NCBI RefSeq assembly: GCF_050015995.1
Contig: NZ_JBNHEP010000107.1
Location: forward strand, 62,001-126,000
Reading direction: 5' to 3'
DNA length: 64,000 bases
Source: Trichodesmium sp050015995
GTDB taxonomy: Bacteria; Cyanobacteriota; Cyanobacteriia; Cyanobacteriales; Microcoleaceae
Shown here piece by piece: positions 1 through 6,695 of the stretch. Position numbers and translations under genes: made by a program. Within the stretch, counting starts at the first letter, position 1; the number at the start of each line of letters is the position of its first letter. The notes under the pieces were generated by a model. That model made no database searches. It saw only the letters and a list, made by a program, of their open reading frames with translations, and was not told the origin of the DNA.

Positions 1-2
1 TT

Positions 3-1073
3 GCTGCATTTCTACTAATAGCTTATCCTCGTACAGATAGGTCGATTTGGGTAGGGTTGCGCTATTTGTTTGTCAGTAATACAGCAATGCTATTTTATCT
101 AGTGGGAGCAGTGTTAGTTTATCAAGCACATAATTCCTTCAATTTTATGGGTCTGCGGGGTGCGCCTCCAGAAGCGATCGCCCTAATATTTTTGGGATTA
201 TTAGCAAAAGGTGGTATATTTGTATCCGGGTTATGGTTGCCCCTAACTCACTCCGAGTCACAAAGTCCAGTATCGGCAATGTTATCGGGAGTGGTTGTCA
301 AAGCAGGGGTTTTTCCATTGGTGCGTTGTGCGCTAATGTTAGAAGAAATCGATCCACTCGTGAGATTGTTTGGAGTAAGTACAGCACTTTTAGGGGTAGG
401 TTACGCCGTATTTGAAAAAGATACTAAGCGGATGTTGGCATTTCACACAATTTCTCAGTTAGGTTTTGTACTTGCTGCGCCAGTAGTAGCAGGTTTCTAT
501 GCTTTAACTCACGGTTTAGTTAAGTCTGCTCTATTTTTGATAGCAGGTATTTTACCTAGTCGTAATTTTAAAGAATTACAGCACCATCCTATTGATAACC
601 GAATTTGGGTAGCATTAACGATCGCTAGTTTTTCGATTTCTGGTTTTCCCCTACTCTCTGGTTTTGGAGCAAAAGTATTAACCTCGAAAAATCTATTACC
701 TTGGCAGGTTATTGCCATGAATATTGCAGCAGTAGGAACAGCAATTTCTTTTGCTAAATTCATTTTTCTACCTCACCAGAAAAATGAGAAAACAATCAAA
801 GTTAGCCTGGGTTTTTGGTGGGCAATGGTACTCTTGCTCGGCGGTTTGATAGTAGCAAATGCTGTTTATTATGAAGCTTATAGTATCAAAAATATTATCA
901 AACCACTAGTAACTATTGCTATTGGTTGGTTAGCATATCTGTATATTTTTAAGAAACTGGCGATTAAAATACCAAGAGCGATCGAAAAATTCGATCATCT
1001 AATTGGGTTTATGAGTCTAATGATAATATTACTCTTCTGGATAGCATGGACACAATTACCTTTTTTCACATGA
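3..1073 (+). CDS. mrpD: Mrp Na+/H+ antiporter subunit D (NuoL/M/N-like), 5' end outside window
   Basis: This is a membrane subunit of the multi-subunit Mrp cation/proton antiporter, homologous to the proton-pumping subunits of complex I. The reading frame is open from base 3, upstream of the TTG at 57, so the gene begins outside the window and only about 350 C-terminal residues are present (family length is near 490). Several hydrophobic helices are visible. Diagnostic segments are FHTISQLGF and a THGLVKSALFLIAG stretch, carrying the conserved His and Lys of the antiporter channel. It ends at a TGA overlapped by the start of an old mrpE copy at 1046, the usual tight coupling in this operon. 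In cyanobacteria this operon commonly carries two D-type genes, and the other copy may lie upstream. The family call is secure; which of the two D paralogues it is cannot be told. Confidence 0.88.
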   Translation, partial: AAFLLIAYPRTDRSIWVGLRYLFVSNTAMLFYLVGAVLVYQAHNSFNFMGLRGAPPEAIALIFLGLLAKGGIFVSGLWLPLTHSESQSPVSAMLSGVVVKAGVFPLVRCALMLEEIDPLVRLFGVSTALLGVGYAVFEKDTKRMLAFHTISQLGFVLAAPVVAGFYALTHGLVKSALFLIAGILPSRNFKELQHHPIDNRIWVALTIASFSISGFPLLSGFGAKVLTSKNLLPWQVIAMNIAAVGTAISFAKFIFLPHQKNEKTIKVSLGFWWAMVLLLGGLIVANAVYYEAYSIKNIIKPLVTIAIGWLAYLYIFKKLAIKIPRAIEKFDHLIGFMSLMIILLFWIAWTQLPFFT

Positions 1074-1138
1074 AATTAGGACTGGCAATTAAGTCTTTGC
1101 TCGCTGCTGACTTCTCTGTGACAAACATCATTAATTGA
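1046..1138 (+). pseudogene. 5' remnant of a duplicated mrpE overlapping the end of mrpD
   Basis: A 30-codon frame starts with ATG at 1046, overlaps the mrpD stop by 28 bases, and ends at TGA 1136-1138. Its translation (MDTITFFHMKLGLAIKSLL, then AADFSVTNIIN) aligns residue by residue with the first 31 residues of the intact mrpE at 1561 (MDATSFFNIILRLAIWFLL, TADLSPANIII). I read it as the original or a duplicated mrpE start that has drifted after being cut off from its downstream part. The bases between the two copies hold unrelated sequence (1139-1551). Confidence 0.75.
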
Positions 1139-1551
1139 ACCAATTTTTTTTCAAGCTAACATTTAGCTAACATTTATGCTACATTGAGAACCGTGATAGC
1201 ATAACTAAAGTGAGTATGAATAGTAAGTATGAATAATAAAATTAATGGAATATTGTTTCACATAAATCCAGGTGATGTCATTGCTTTTTCAGGTAATGGA
1301 TCGGAGATTCCGAGATGGGGAGATTTAATATTAGACCTCTCCGGAAAAGAGAGAGTAGGGAGTAGGGAGTAGGGGGAAAGAATTGATTATTTATGTGCGA
1401 TAATTGATTTGATTTTTTATTATCACCAGATGTCTATTGAAGTAATTATAGAATTATAAACATATATTGTATAACCGGATTCTATATTACTGCTAAACTT
1501 GCTGAAGCATAATTAAAGAAACATAGTTGTAAATGATTACTTTATTAATTA
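1139..1551. other. Inserted segment between mrpE remnant and intact mrpE
   Basis: About 410 bases separate the mrpE remnant from the intact mrpE. They contain the gene fragment at 1229-1369, then a GGGAGTA-type short repeat near 1353-1374, and AT-rich sequence with no further reading frame. There is no recognisable transposase and I see no clear terminal inverted repeats. Confidence 0.6.
1229..1369 (+). pseudogene. Fragment resembling the N-terminus of a permuted-papain/NlpC-P60-like hydrolase
   Basis: A 46-codon frame begins at ATG 1229. Its translation starts MNNKINGILFHINPGDVIAF and continues with SGNG and IPRW. The 'xPGDVIAFSG' pattern is typical of the start of permuted papain-like and NlpC/P60-type lipoprotein hydrolases. 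The match is lost after about 35 codons, where the frame runs into a GGGAGTA low-complexity tract. It is far too short to be functional and is most likely a gene fragment carried in with the segment that separates the two mrpE copies. The family call rests on my memory of the motif only. Confidence 0.35.
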
Positions 1552-1560
1552 GTGAATAGC

Positions 1561-1956
1561 ATGGACGCAACTTCCTTTTTTAACATAATACTACGACTGG
1601 CAATTTGGTTTTTACTCACCGCCGACTTGAGTCCGGCAAATATTATTATTGGTGTTAGTATCGCTTTTTTATTACCTCGTAGCAAAACATCCCTAGGAGC
1701 ATTAAAAGATTGGTTGAGAGTATTATGGGAAATTATTGTCGCCATTCCCCAAGCTTATATTGAAGCAATACAAATTATGGTTCGTCCCCATAATGAAGAA
1801 GTTTTGGTTTGTGAAAGAGTTAAACCACAACGAACACCAGGATTGATATTTCTGGATATATTTTTAATTACTTTTACCCCCAAAACTATTGTCTTGAAAT
1901 ATCACGAAGGGGGGTGGTATGAAGTACACCTAGTTCAACGGAGCAGAAAAAGATGA
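1561..1956 (+). CDS. mrpE: Mrp antiporter subunit E
   Basis: This is a small integral membrane subunit of the Mrp Na+/H+ antiporter (MnhE family), about 131 residues, a normal length. Two N-terminal hydrophobic helices are followed by the family's amphipathic part, including 'IQIMVRPHNEE' and 'TFTPKTIVLKYHEG'. A GTG at 1552 is in frame, but ATG 1561 matches the start of the decayed copy at 1046, so I prefer it. The stop codon overlaps the mrpF start by 4 bases. The gene no longer overlaps mrpD because about 500 bases were inserted, so its translational coupling to mrpD is lost. Confidence 0.88.
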   Translation: MDATSFFNIILRLAIWFLLTADLSPANIIIGVSIAFLLPRSKTSLGALKDWLRVLWEIIVAIPQAYIEAIQIMVRPHNEEVLVCERVKPQRTPGLIFLDIFLITFTPKTIVLKYHEGGWYEVHLVQRSRKR

Positions 1957-2207
1957 ACAACTATATTTTAATTGCTATGATTTTAGCTTTGCTTATACCT
2001 GTTTATGAAGCGTGGCAAGATGATGATATTTGGCAGAAAATGCTGGCTTTTGCTAGTATTGCTACCAAAACCTCAATTATGATGTTACTTATCTCCGTTT
2101 TGCGGGATGATTGGTCTATTGGGGTAGTTGCGGTAATTATTCTGAGTGTAGGTAATGCGGGATTAATGTTATTGGCAAATTTAATCAAAAGGTTAAACGA
2201 AGTATGA
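1953..2207 (+). CDS. mrpF: Mrp antiporter subunit F
   Basis: This 84-residue, almost wholly hydrophobic protein has three predicted membrane helices, as expected for the MrpF/PhaF subunit. It starts at an ATG overlapping the mrpE stop (ATGA arrangement) and ends overlapping the mrpG start by 4 bases. The position between E and G and the size support the assignment more than any single motif. It is an accessory subunit needed for assembly and function of the antiporter complex. Confidence 0.82.
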   Translation: MNNYILIAMILALLIPVYEAWQDDDIWQKMLAFASIATKTSIMMLLISVLRDDWSIGVVAVIILSVGNAGLMLLANLIKRLNEV

Positions 2208-2509
2208 TTGACATTTTAAGTTACAGCTTGATAGTTATCGGAATTATCTTCTGGTTTTGGGGAACATTCCCCCTACTCGGACATAGATCGGTTTTATTTA
2301 AACTCCACAGTCTTTCAGTTGCTGATACTCTGGGTTCGATGAGTATTGTTGTCGGTTTACTGCTCAAAATACCTAGTGAATGGCCGTTATTGCTCCTAGC
2401 ACTTATTACTTTGGCGATTTGGAATACGGTTTTGGGGTATGTTTTGGCATATTGCTCTAGTCCTGATAGCCAGAAGTTAAATGTCAAAAGTCAAGGCGTT
2501 CCTGAATAA
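2204..2509 (+). CDS. mrpG: Mrp antiporter subunit G
   Basis: This 101-residue protein with about three membrane helices belongs to the MrpG/PhaG family. The pattern 'GIIFWFWGTFPLLGHRSVLFKLHSLSVADTLG' is the family core, quoted here in parts: a Phe/Trp-rich first helix, then a short loop with Arg and His, then HSLSVADTLG. The start overlaps mrpF by 4 bases. After its stop there are 238 bases without a gene, ending in AAAAGTTA repeats just ahead of the next gene, so the operon may have an internal break here. Confidence 0.85.
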   Translation: MIDILSYSLIVIGIIFWFWGTFPLLGHRSVLFKLHSLSVADTLGSMSIVVGLLLKIPSEWPLLLLALITLAIWNTVLGYVLAYCSSPDSQKLNVKSQGVPE

Positions 2510-2747
2510 ATGTACGATTTCACACGAATCAGGAGTCAGTAGGTAGAAAGGAGTTTTTCGGTGACTTTAGAGGAAGAAATAGGTATAATTTGCACTATAT
2601 GTTTTGGCTGAAAATTTACCCAAAGTTGAAATTCATACCTTAAATTAGCAATGCCAAAGTTAAAAGATAGAAAATAATAGAGTCAACCTATCAATCTTTT
2701 TTCCCTAATTACGCAGAAGTTAAAAGTTAAAAGTTAAAAGTTAAAAA

Positions 2748-3308
2748 ATGATTGATATTTATGTTTATATCATCATTGCTCTGTTACCTTTAGCAGCTTT
2801 GATGCTAGTTTTTCAAGTTAATCCCTATAATGCTCTAGTTATTCGAGCTATTTTAGGAGCAGTAGCAGCATTAGTTTATGCAGTTTTAGGCGCTGCGGAT
2901 GTAGCTTTAACAGAAGCTTTAGTCGGAACAATGTTAGCTGTTACTCTTTATGTGATTGCAGTTCGTTCCTCTTTAGTAATGCGTCTGGGAATACTTAAAC
3001 AGGTCGAAGTAGAAACAGAGAGTTATTTTACCGAACTCATCGCTAATATCAGACAAATTATTAATAAATACCATTTGCGTCTTGAGTTAGTTGAATATCC
3101 TAATCAACAAGCTCTAGAATGGGGGTTGCTAGCTAAAGAGGTTCACGCTATTTGTAGTCAACCAGAAGAATTACAACTCAAGGGAAAACCCACTTATCAG
3201 ACTGCTATTAGAGTACATCGTCTGTTTGAAATTATGCAAAAGGAATTAACTTCATCACAAACAAGTGTGACATACATAATTGTACCAAACCAGGAGGATA
3301 AACATTAA
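2748..3308 (+). CDS. MbhD/DUF4040-type subunit (cyanobacterial 'MrpA'), with soluble C-terminal extension
   Basis: Residues 1-80 are three membrane helices of the MbhD/DUF4040 family, which corresponds to a C-terminal piece of the large MrpA subunit in other bacteria. Visible core: 'VLGAADVALTEALVGTMLA', with its conserved acidic residues in the membrane. Residues 85-186 form a soluble, charged extension that I do not recognise outside cyanobacteria. The NuoL-like half of a classical MrpA is absent, as in known cyanobacterial mrp operons. The stop codon overlaps the next start by one base, so it is translationally coupled to the B subunit. It is preceded by a run of AAAAGTT repeats rather than a clear ribosome binding site. 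Confidence 0.8.
   Translation: MIDIYVYIIIALLPLAALMLVFQVNPYNALVIRAILGAVAALVYAVLGAADVALTEALVGTMLAVTLYVIAVRSSLVMRLGILKQVEVETESYFTELIANIRQIINKYHLRLELVEYPNQQALEWGLLAKEVHAICSQPEELQLKGKPTYQTAIRVHRLFEIMQKELTSSQTSVTYIIVPNQEDKH
3292..3297 (+). promoter_or_regulatory. Strong Shine-Dalgarno site inside the end of the A-subunit gene
   Basis: AGGAGG lies 10 bases ahead of the ATG at 3308 and within the last codons of the preceding gene. It decides the start of the B subunit at 3308 and suggests coupled but independently efficient initiation. Confidence 0.7.
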
Positions 3309-3970
3309 TGAAATGGGTTTATTTTTTAGCAGGAATAGCATTGTTCGTTAAAGTGCTAATTATGCCAAACCCCATAGCAGAAGGGGATGCAATTTCTATT
3401 GTTGACTCAATAGTTGCCGATAGTGGAGTAGCTAATGTGGTTTCTGGGATCATTTTTAGAAATCGACTCTATGACACAATTTTTGAAGTAGTAGTATTTA
3501 CGATCTCTATTTTGGGTGTTCGTTTTTTATTAGCAAATGAACAACCCACCGAAACAGTTTATCAATTTAGCGATCGCCCTTCAATAGTATTGGCGCGTTT
3601 GGGAGCGACTATTTCCGCGTTGGTGAGTATCGAGTTAGCAATTCGGGGACATCTGAGTCCGGGGGGTGGTTTTGCTGCGGGGGTAGCAGGAGGAACTGCC
3701 ATTGGTTTGATTGCTATTACTTCATCATCGGAGCAGATGGAAAAAATATATAAAAAATGGAATGCTGCTACCTGGGAAAAAATTTCAGTTTTAATATTTA
3801 TTGTATTGGCAGCGATAACTCTCATGGGAGGAGAATTACCCCAAGGAGAATTAGGAGGGTTAGTCAGTGGGGGAATTATTCCGATACTGAATATTTTGGT
3901 AGCGCTAAAAGTAGCATTAGGTTCGTGGGCAGTTATTTTGTTGTTTATTCGTTATCGAGGGTTGTTGTGA
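3308..3970 (+). CDS. mrpB: MbhE + MnhB fusion subunit (cyanobacterial MrpB)
   Basis: This 220-residue membrane protein contains two family units. Residues 1-85 resemble MbhE (a small MrpA C-terminal domain; visible 'NVVSGIIFRNRLYDTIFE'), and residues 95-220 are the MnhB domain with the hallmark 'HLSPGGGFAAGVAGG'. It is the last gene of the mrp operon in this window. The A and B genes together supply the modules that in classical Mrp systems form the C-terminal half of MrpA plus MrpB. The start at 3308 is supported by the strong AGGAGG at 3292. Confidence 0.85.
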   Translation: MKWVYFLAGIALFVKVLIMPNPIAEGDAISIVDSIVADSGVANVVSGIIFRNRLYDTIFEVVVFTISILGVRFLLANEQPTETVYQFSDRPSIVLARLGATISALVSIELAIRGHLSPGGGFAAGVAGGTAIGLIAITSSSEQMEKIYKKWNAATWEKISVLIFIVLAAITLMGGELPQGELGGLVSGGIIPILNILVALKVALGSWAVILLFIRYRGLL

Positions 3971-3973
3971 GGA

Positions 3974-4026
3974 AGATGGGGTGATAGGGAGATGGGGTGA
4001 TGGGGTGATGGGGTGATGGGGGGATA
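3974..4026. repeat. GATGGGGT short tandem repeat
   Basis: Immediately after mrpB there is a tandem run of GATGGGGT-type octamers. The complementary form (ACCCCATC) occurs at 5868-5932, 4670-4713, 16805-16853 and 40785-40812, so this simple repeat is scattered through intergenic DNA. Confidence 0.85.
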
Positions 4027-4056
4027 TGGTTTTGATAGTGAGAAGAATAAGAATAT

Positions 4057-4469
4057 ATGACTGAAAATCGCCAAAATTTAATTAATAACCATGAAGATTT
4101 AGAGGTGTATCAAATTTCTTTGAATACTGCTATGGAAATTTTTTATGGAAATTTTTGAAATTTCTAAAAGTTTTCCCTAAAGAAGAAACATATTCCTTAA
4201 CTGACCAAATTAGGCGTTCTTCTCGTTCTGTCTGTGCTAATTTAGCAGAAGCATGGAGGAAAAGACATTATAAAGGTTCATTTTTATTAAGATTGAATGA
4301 TGCTGAAGCTGAAGCAGCAGAAAGTCAGGTTTGGCTAAAGTTTGCAGTTAAATGTCAATATTTGGATCTAGAAACAGCAAGACAACTGTATAGTCAATAT
4401 AACCAAATTTTGGGAATGATTGTGAAAATTACCAAAAACGTTGATAAATGGTTGTTGAAAAAAACTTAA
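4057..4469 (+). pseudogene. Four-helix-bundle protein (23S rRNA intervening-sequence protein family), two frameshifts
   Basis: The family is a short helical protein of unknown function, often called four helix bundle protein. The N-terminus starts at ATG 4057 (MTENRQNLINNHEDLEVYQI) and the core 'SLTDQIRRSSRSVCANLAEA' is in a different frame further on. Two lesions explain this. A 13-bp tandem duplication of ATGGAAATTTTT plus one base near 4132-4157 shifts the frame by one, and an extra base in the run near 4171-4178 (TTTTCCCTAA) shifts it again. Without them the protein would be about 130 residues, normal for the family. The 3' end is duplicated at 4713-4783. A downstream-starting protein (TTG 4155) is possible but would lack the first helix. 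Confidence 0.75.
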
Positions 4470-4477
4470 GTTGATGT
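4407..4477 (+). repeat. 71-bp direct repeat, copy 1 (3' end of the four-helix gene)
   Basis: This 71-base segment covers the last codons and stop of the four-helix-bundle gene and recurs at 4713-4783 with about two substitutions. The two copies are 306 bases apart and bracket repeat-rich DNA. Confidence 0.85.
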
Positions 4478-4712
4478 GTTATATCAAATCTGGATAATTA
4501 GTTATTGTAGTCATTGCGACTGGAACGGAGTGAAAGGAAGCAATCTCAAGGGTGTCGCAAGATTGCTTCCTATCGTCGCTGCGGACGACTATTCAACCGG
4601 ATTCTATATTAGTCCAGTAGGGTACGTTAGGCGAGCAAAATTATATAGAATCCGAATATACCCCACTACCCAATCACCCAATCACCCCACCACCCCATCT
4701 CCCCATCTCCCC
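4478..4712. repeat. Composite repeat insert with a GAAGCAATC hairpin
   Basis: This spacer lies between the two 71-bp copies. It contains a hairpin built from GGAAGCAATCTC and its complement GATTGCTTCC (about 4533-4572), flanked by GTCATTGCGACTGGAACGG and a CCGGATTCTATATTAGTCCA segment. Near-identical GAAGCAATC hairpins occur at 12613-12700, and a half-site lies at 16926-16960. The right end is an ACCCCATC-type low-complexity run. It is non-coding. Confidence 0.8.
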
Positions 4713-4783
4713 ATTTTGGGGATGATTGTGAAAATGACCAAAAACGTTGATAAATGGTTGTTGAAAAAAACTTAAGTTGATGT
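4713..4783 (+). repeat. 71-bp direct repeat, copy 2 (orphan 3' tail of the four-helix gene)
   Basis: This is a second copy of the gene's last codons (MIVKMTKNVDKWLLKKT) with no gene body ahead of it. About 120 bases of pyrimidine-rich low-complexity sequence follow, up to xisI at 4905. Confidence 0.85.
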
Positions 4784-4904
4784 CTTAGTCCAGTAAGATG
4801 CGTTAGGTGGCCAAGATTATATAGAATCCCCCCATCTCCCGAACTCCCTAGCTCCCCACTTCCCTATCCCCCCATCTTCCCAGCTCCGAATCTCCCCATC
4901 CCAT

Positions 4905-5240
4905 TTAATCAACAGCATATTCTGTAAACTTTCTCATAAAGGGTGTATGAAATCCTAAAACAATATCTTTTTTTGCGACTCCATTCATTACTAATTCCTC
5001 TGCAATATCCACTTCAGTTCCATTCCACTGAATCCAAATTTTTTCACCTTTAATATCAATATGAATCGGACAACTATGAATTAAATGTTCTTTTTTCCAA
5101 CCAAAATAAACAATCTGATAATGGTCTCGTACAGTATCAAAAATTGGCTGTACTTCGATTTCTCCATAAGCAGGTTTATTTTTGCTATATTCTAACAAAA
5201 ATTCCTGGACTAAATGACGATATTTTTCTAGTTTTTCCAT
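4905..5240 (-). CDS. xisI: XisI family protein
   Basis: This 111-residue protein is of the XisI family, named after a factor needed for excision of the fdxN element in Anabaena but found in many cyanobacteria lacking that element. Typical features are the N-terminal 'MEKLEKYRHLVQEFL', 'FDTVRDHYQIVYFGW' and the C-terminal 'YAVD'. It overlaps the upstream xisH by 13 bases, identical to the overlap in the second pair at 50730-51463, so the two are translated together. XisH and XisI are thought to work as a pair; the biochemical role here is unknown. Confidence 0.9.
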   Translation of the reverse strand: MEKLEKYRHLVQEFLLEYSKNKPAYGEIEVQPIFDTVRDHYQIVYFGWKKEHLIHSCPIHIDIKGEKIWIQWNGTEVDIAEELVMNGVAKKDIVLGFHTPFMRKFTEYAVD

Positions 5241-5647
5241 TCTGTAATTACCTCTTTTTCTGGGTTATAAATAATTAGTTTTACTTGATTTTCATTAACC
5301 ATTAATTGAGTAAATTCAAGTTGAAAAAAGCTGTTATAAGTATTCACAGGTACAGCTAAATAGAGTATTCGCTCAGGTTCATCCTGTCTTAGTGCCGCCC
5401 GATAATTAATAAATTGTCCCAAGGCAGTATGAAATTCAGAAATAGCTGATGATTTTGGTAAGAAACTCTTAATTTCAACTGCTATCTTTTGATTATCTTT
5501 TTGTGCCCCAATAAGTTGTTCTGCACCAAGATCGATAGATATATCTACACCACCGAAACTAACAGATAATGGGTCATGGGTAATTGACCATCCATCTTTT
5601 ATTAGAGCATTTTTAACTTCCTGATGGAAAAAATCCCTGGCTGACAT
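5228..5647 (-). CDS. xisH: XisH family protein, PD-(D/E)XK nuclease-like
   Basis: This 139-residue protein pairs with xisI. I place the start at the internal ATG 5647 (MSARDFFHQEVKNAL), the standard family start, rather than the longer frame from 5701. The fold is nuclease-like: an Asp in 'VDISIDLGAE' and the E-x-K in 'AVEIKSF' match a PD-(D/E)XK-type active site, though cutting activity is inferred. Other family segments are 'FHTALGQFINYRAAL' and 'ERILYLAVP'. A decayed homologue lies at 7854-8187 and an intact one at 51047-51463. Confidence 0.88.
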   Translation of the reverse strand: MSARDFFHQEVKNALIKDGWSITHDPLSVSFGGVDISIDLGAEQLIGAQKDNQKIAVEIKSFLPKSSAISEFHTALGQFINYRAALRQDEPERILYLAVPVNTYNSFFQLEFTQLMVNENQVKLIIYNPEKEVITEWKN

Positions 5648-5758
5648 TGGTTTTTTATGCTTATTATAGCAATACGCTAGGATTACTATATATTGTACCA
5701 AATCGGTTTCTCAAAAGCCCAGTGGTGGACTGACACACCTTAAATAGTGCATTATAGT

Positions 5759-5833
5759 GTAGGTTGGGTTGAGGGACCGAAACCCAACAATAGTAGGGTT
5801 TTGTTGGGTTTCACTCCGTTCAACCCAACCTAC
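5759..5833. repeat. GTAGGTTGGGTTGAG inverted repeat
   Basis: TAGGTTGGGTTGAG with CGAAACCCAACA is followed by its near-complement TGTTGGGTTTC and CAACCCAACCTAC, forming a long hairpin. The same dispersed element is seen at 12063-12095, 12567-12594, 12736-12772 and 21233-21262. It is a common cyanobacterial intergenic repeat. Upstream (5720-5760) is a CAGTGGTGGACTGACACACC element, another dispersed family. Confidence 0.85.
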
Positions 5834-5867
5834 ATTTTTAGATGAGACATTCCACTACTGGAGTCTC

Positions 5868-5932
5868 CCCATCACCCCATCACCCCATCACCCCATCACC
5901 CCATCACCCCATCACCCCATCACCCCATCAGC
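5868..5932. repeat. ACCCCATC octamer, about seven tandem copies
   Basis: Perfect 8-bp tandem repeats run up to the stop codon of the CHAT remnant. Such tracts vary in copy number by slippage. Confidence 0.95.
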
Positions 5933-6515
5933 GCAAACCCGCACAAATAAACCCACTCCAATATTCAGGATGCTCGAATGGATACTCTTGTTTACACACT
6001 GCCTTTAATCGTATATCTTTTGTTCTCAATATCTTTTCTTCCAACGACACCCGCTTCTCATATTCTGCCTGCAACTGTTCATACTCTGGAGTATCTTCCG
6101 CACAACCATCGCGCTTTTGTTTTGCCGCTGCTTTCTTCTGAGATGCTAGCTGCAACTTCTCATTCAGCAACTGCTCTAACTCTTGATAATATTGCCTCTC
6201 AAACTCCTTCCCTGTTAAATGCCGTAAATCTTGTTGAGCTTTTTGCAACGCTTGGGGACGATTCAAACCTGCTTTTCGTTTTTGATGATAAAATAACGAA
6301 AACAATGATGTTGATAAGTCATCTACTGCCCATAAGGAGCTAATTACACCCCTGGCACCTGCACATAAAAAACCTGTATTTAAGGTCATGGTATCATCAG
6401 TGATTTCTGTGGTTCCGAGATTGGTTTCGCAGCAGGAGAGGAATACTTCGTCTAAGTCGAGGAAGCGGAAGGCAGGAGATAACAAGTCGCTCAATGTAAT
6501 CCGGCCATTTGCTTT
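5928..6515 (-). pseudogene. C-terminal part of a CHAT-domain (caspase-like) protein
   Basis: The frame encodes about 195 residues of a CHAT protease domain. Visible are 'NGRITLSDLLS', the catalytic-Cys region 'VFLSCCETNLG', and 'LNTGFLCAGARGVISSLWAV', then helices ending in 'HPEYWSGFICAG'. The catalytic His half and any N-terminal repeats are missing: an in-frame TGA lies just upstream of 6515, no ATG fits, and the tnpB element begins within 100 bases. I read it as the 3' end of a larger TPR-CHAT type gene cut off by that element. An insertion of charged helices (KKAAAKQKRDG region) lies inside the domain, as in other cyanobacterial CHAT proteins. Confidence 0.75.
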
Positions 6516-6695
6516 TCAAGCACCCACTTTTGCTACTCTATCGCCCGTTCGTATTGCCGTTCTACTAGACTTACCCAAACTTACCCATACCATAATTGCA
6601 TGAGCTTTAGAGCTAGCTTCCTGTTTCACTGAAGACCACTGACCGCAGTCTGTAACTTATCTTCTCCGCAGGCTTAAAATCGCTTGGAACTCAAG

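Noticed and set aside
5648..5701. N-terminal extension of XisH to 5701
   Set aside because: Both other xisH copies and the family begin at MSAxDxF; the extra 18 codons are not shared.
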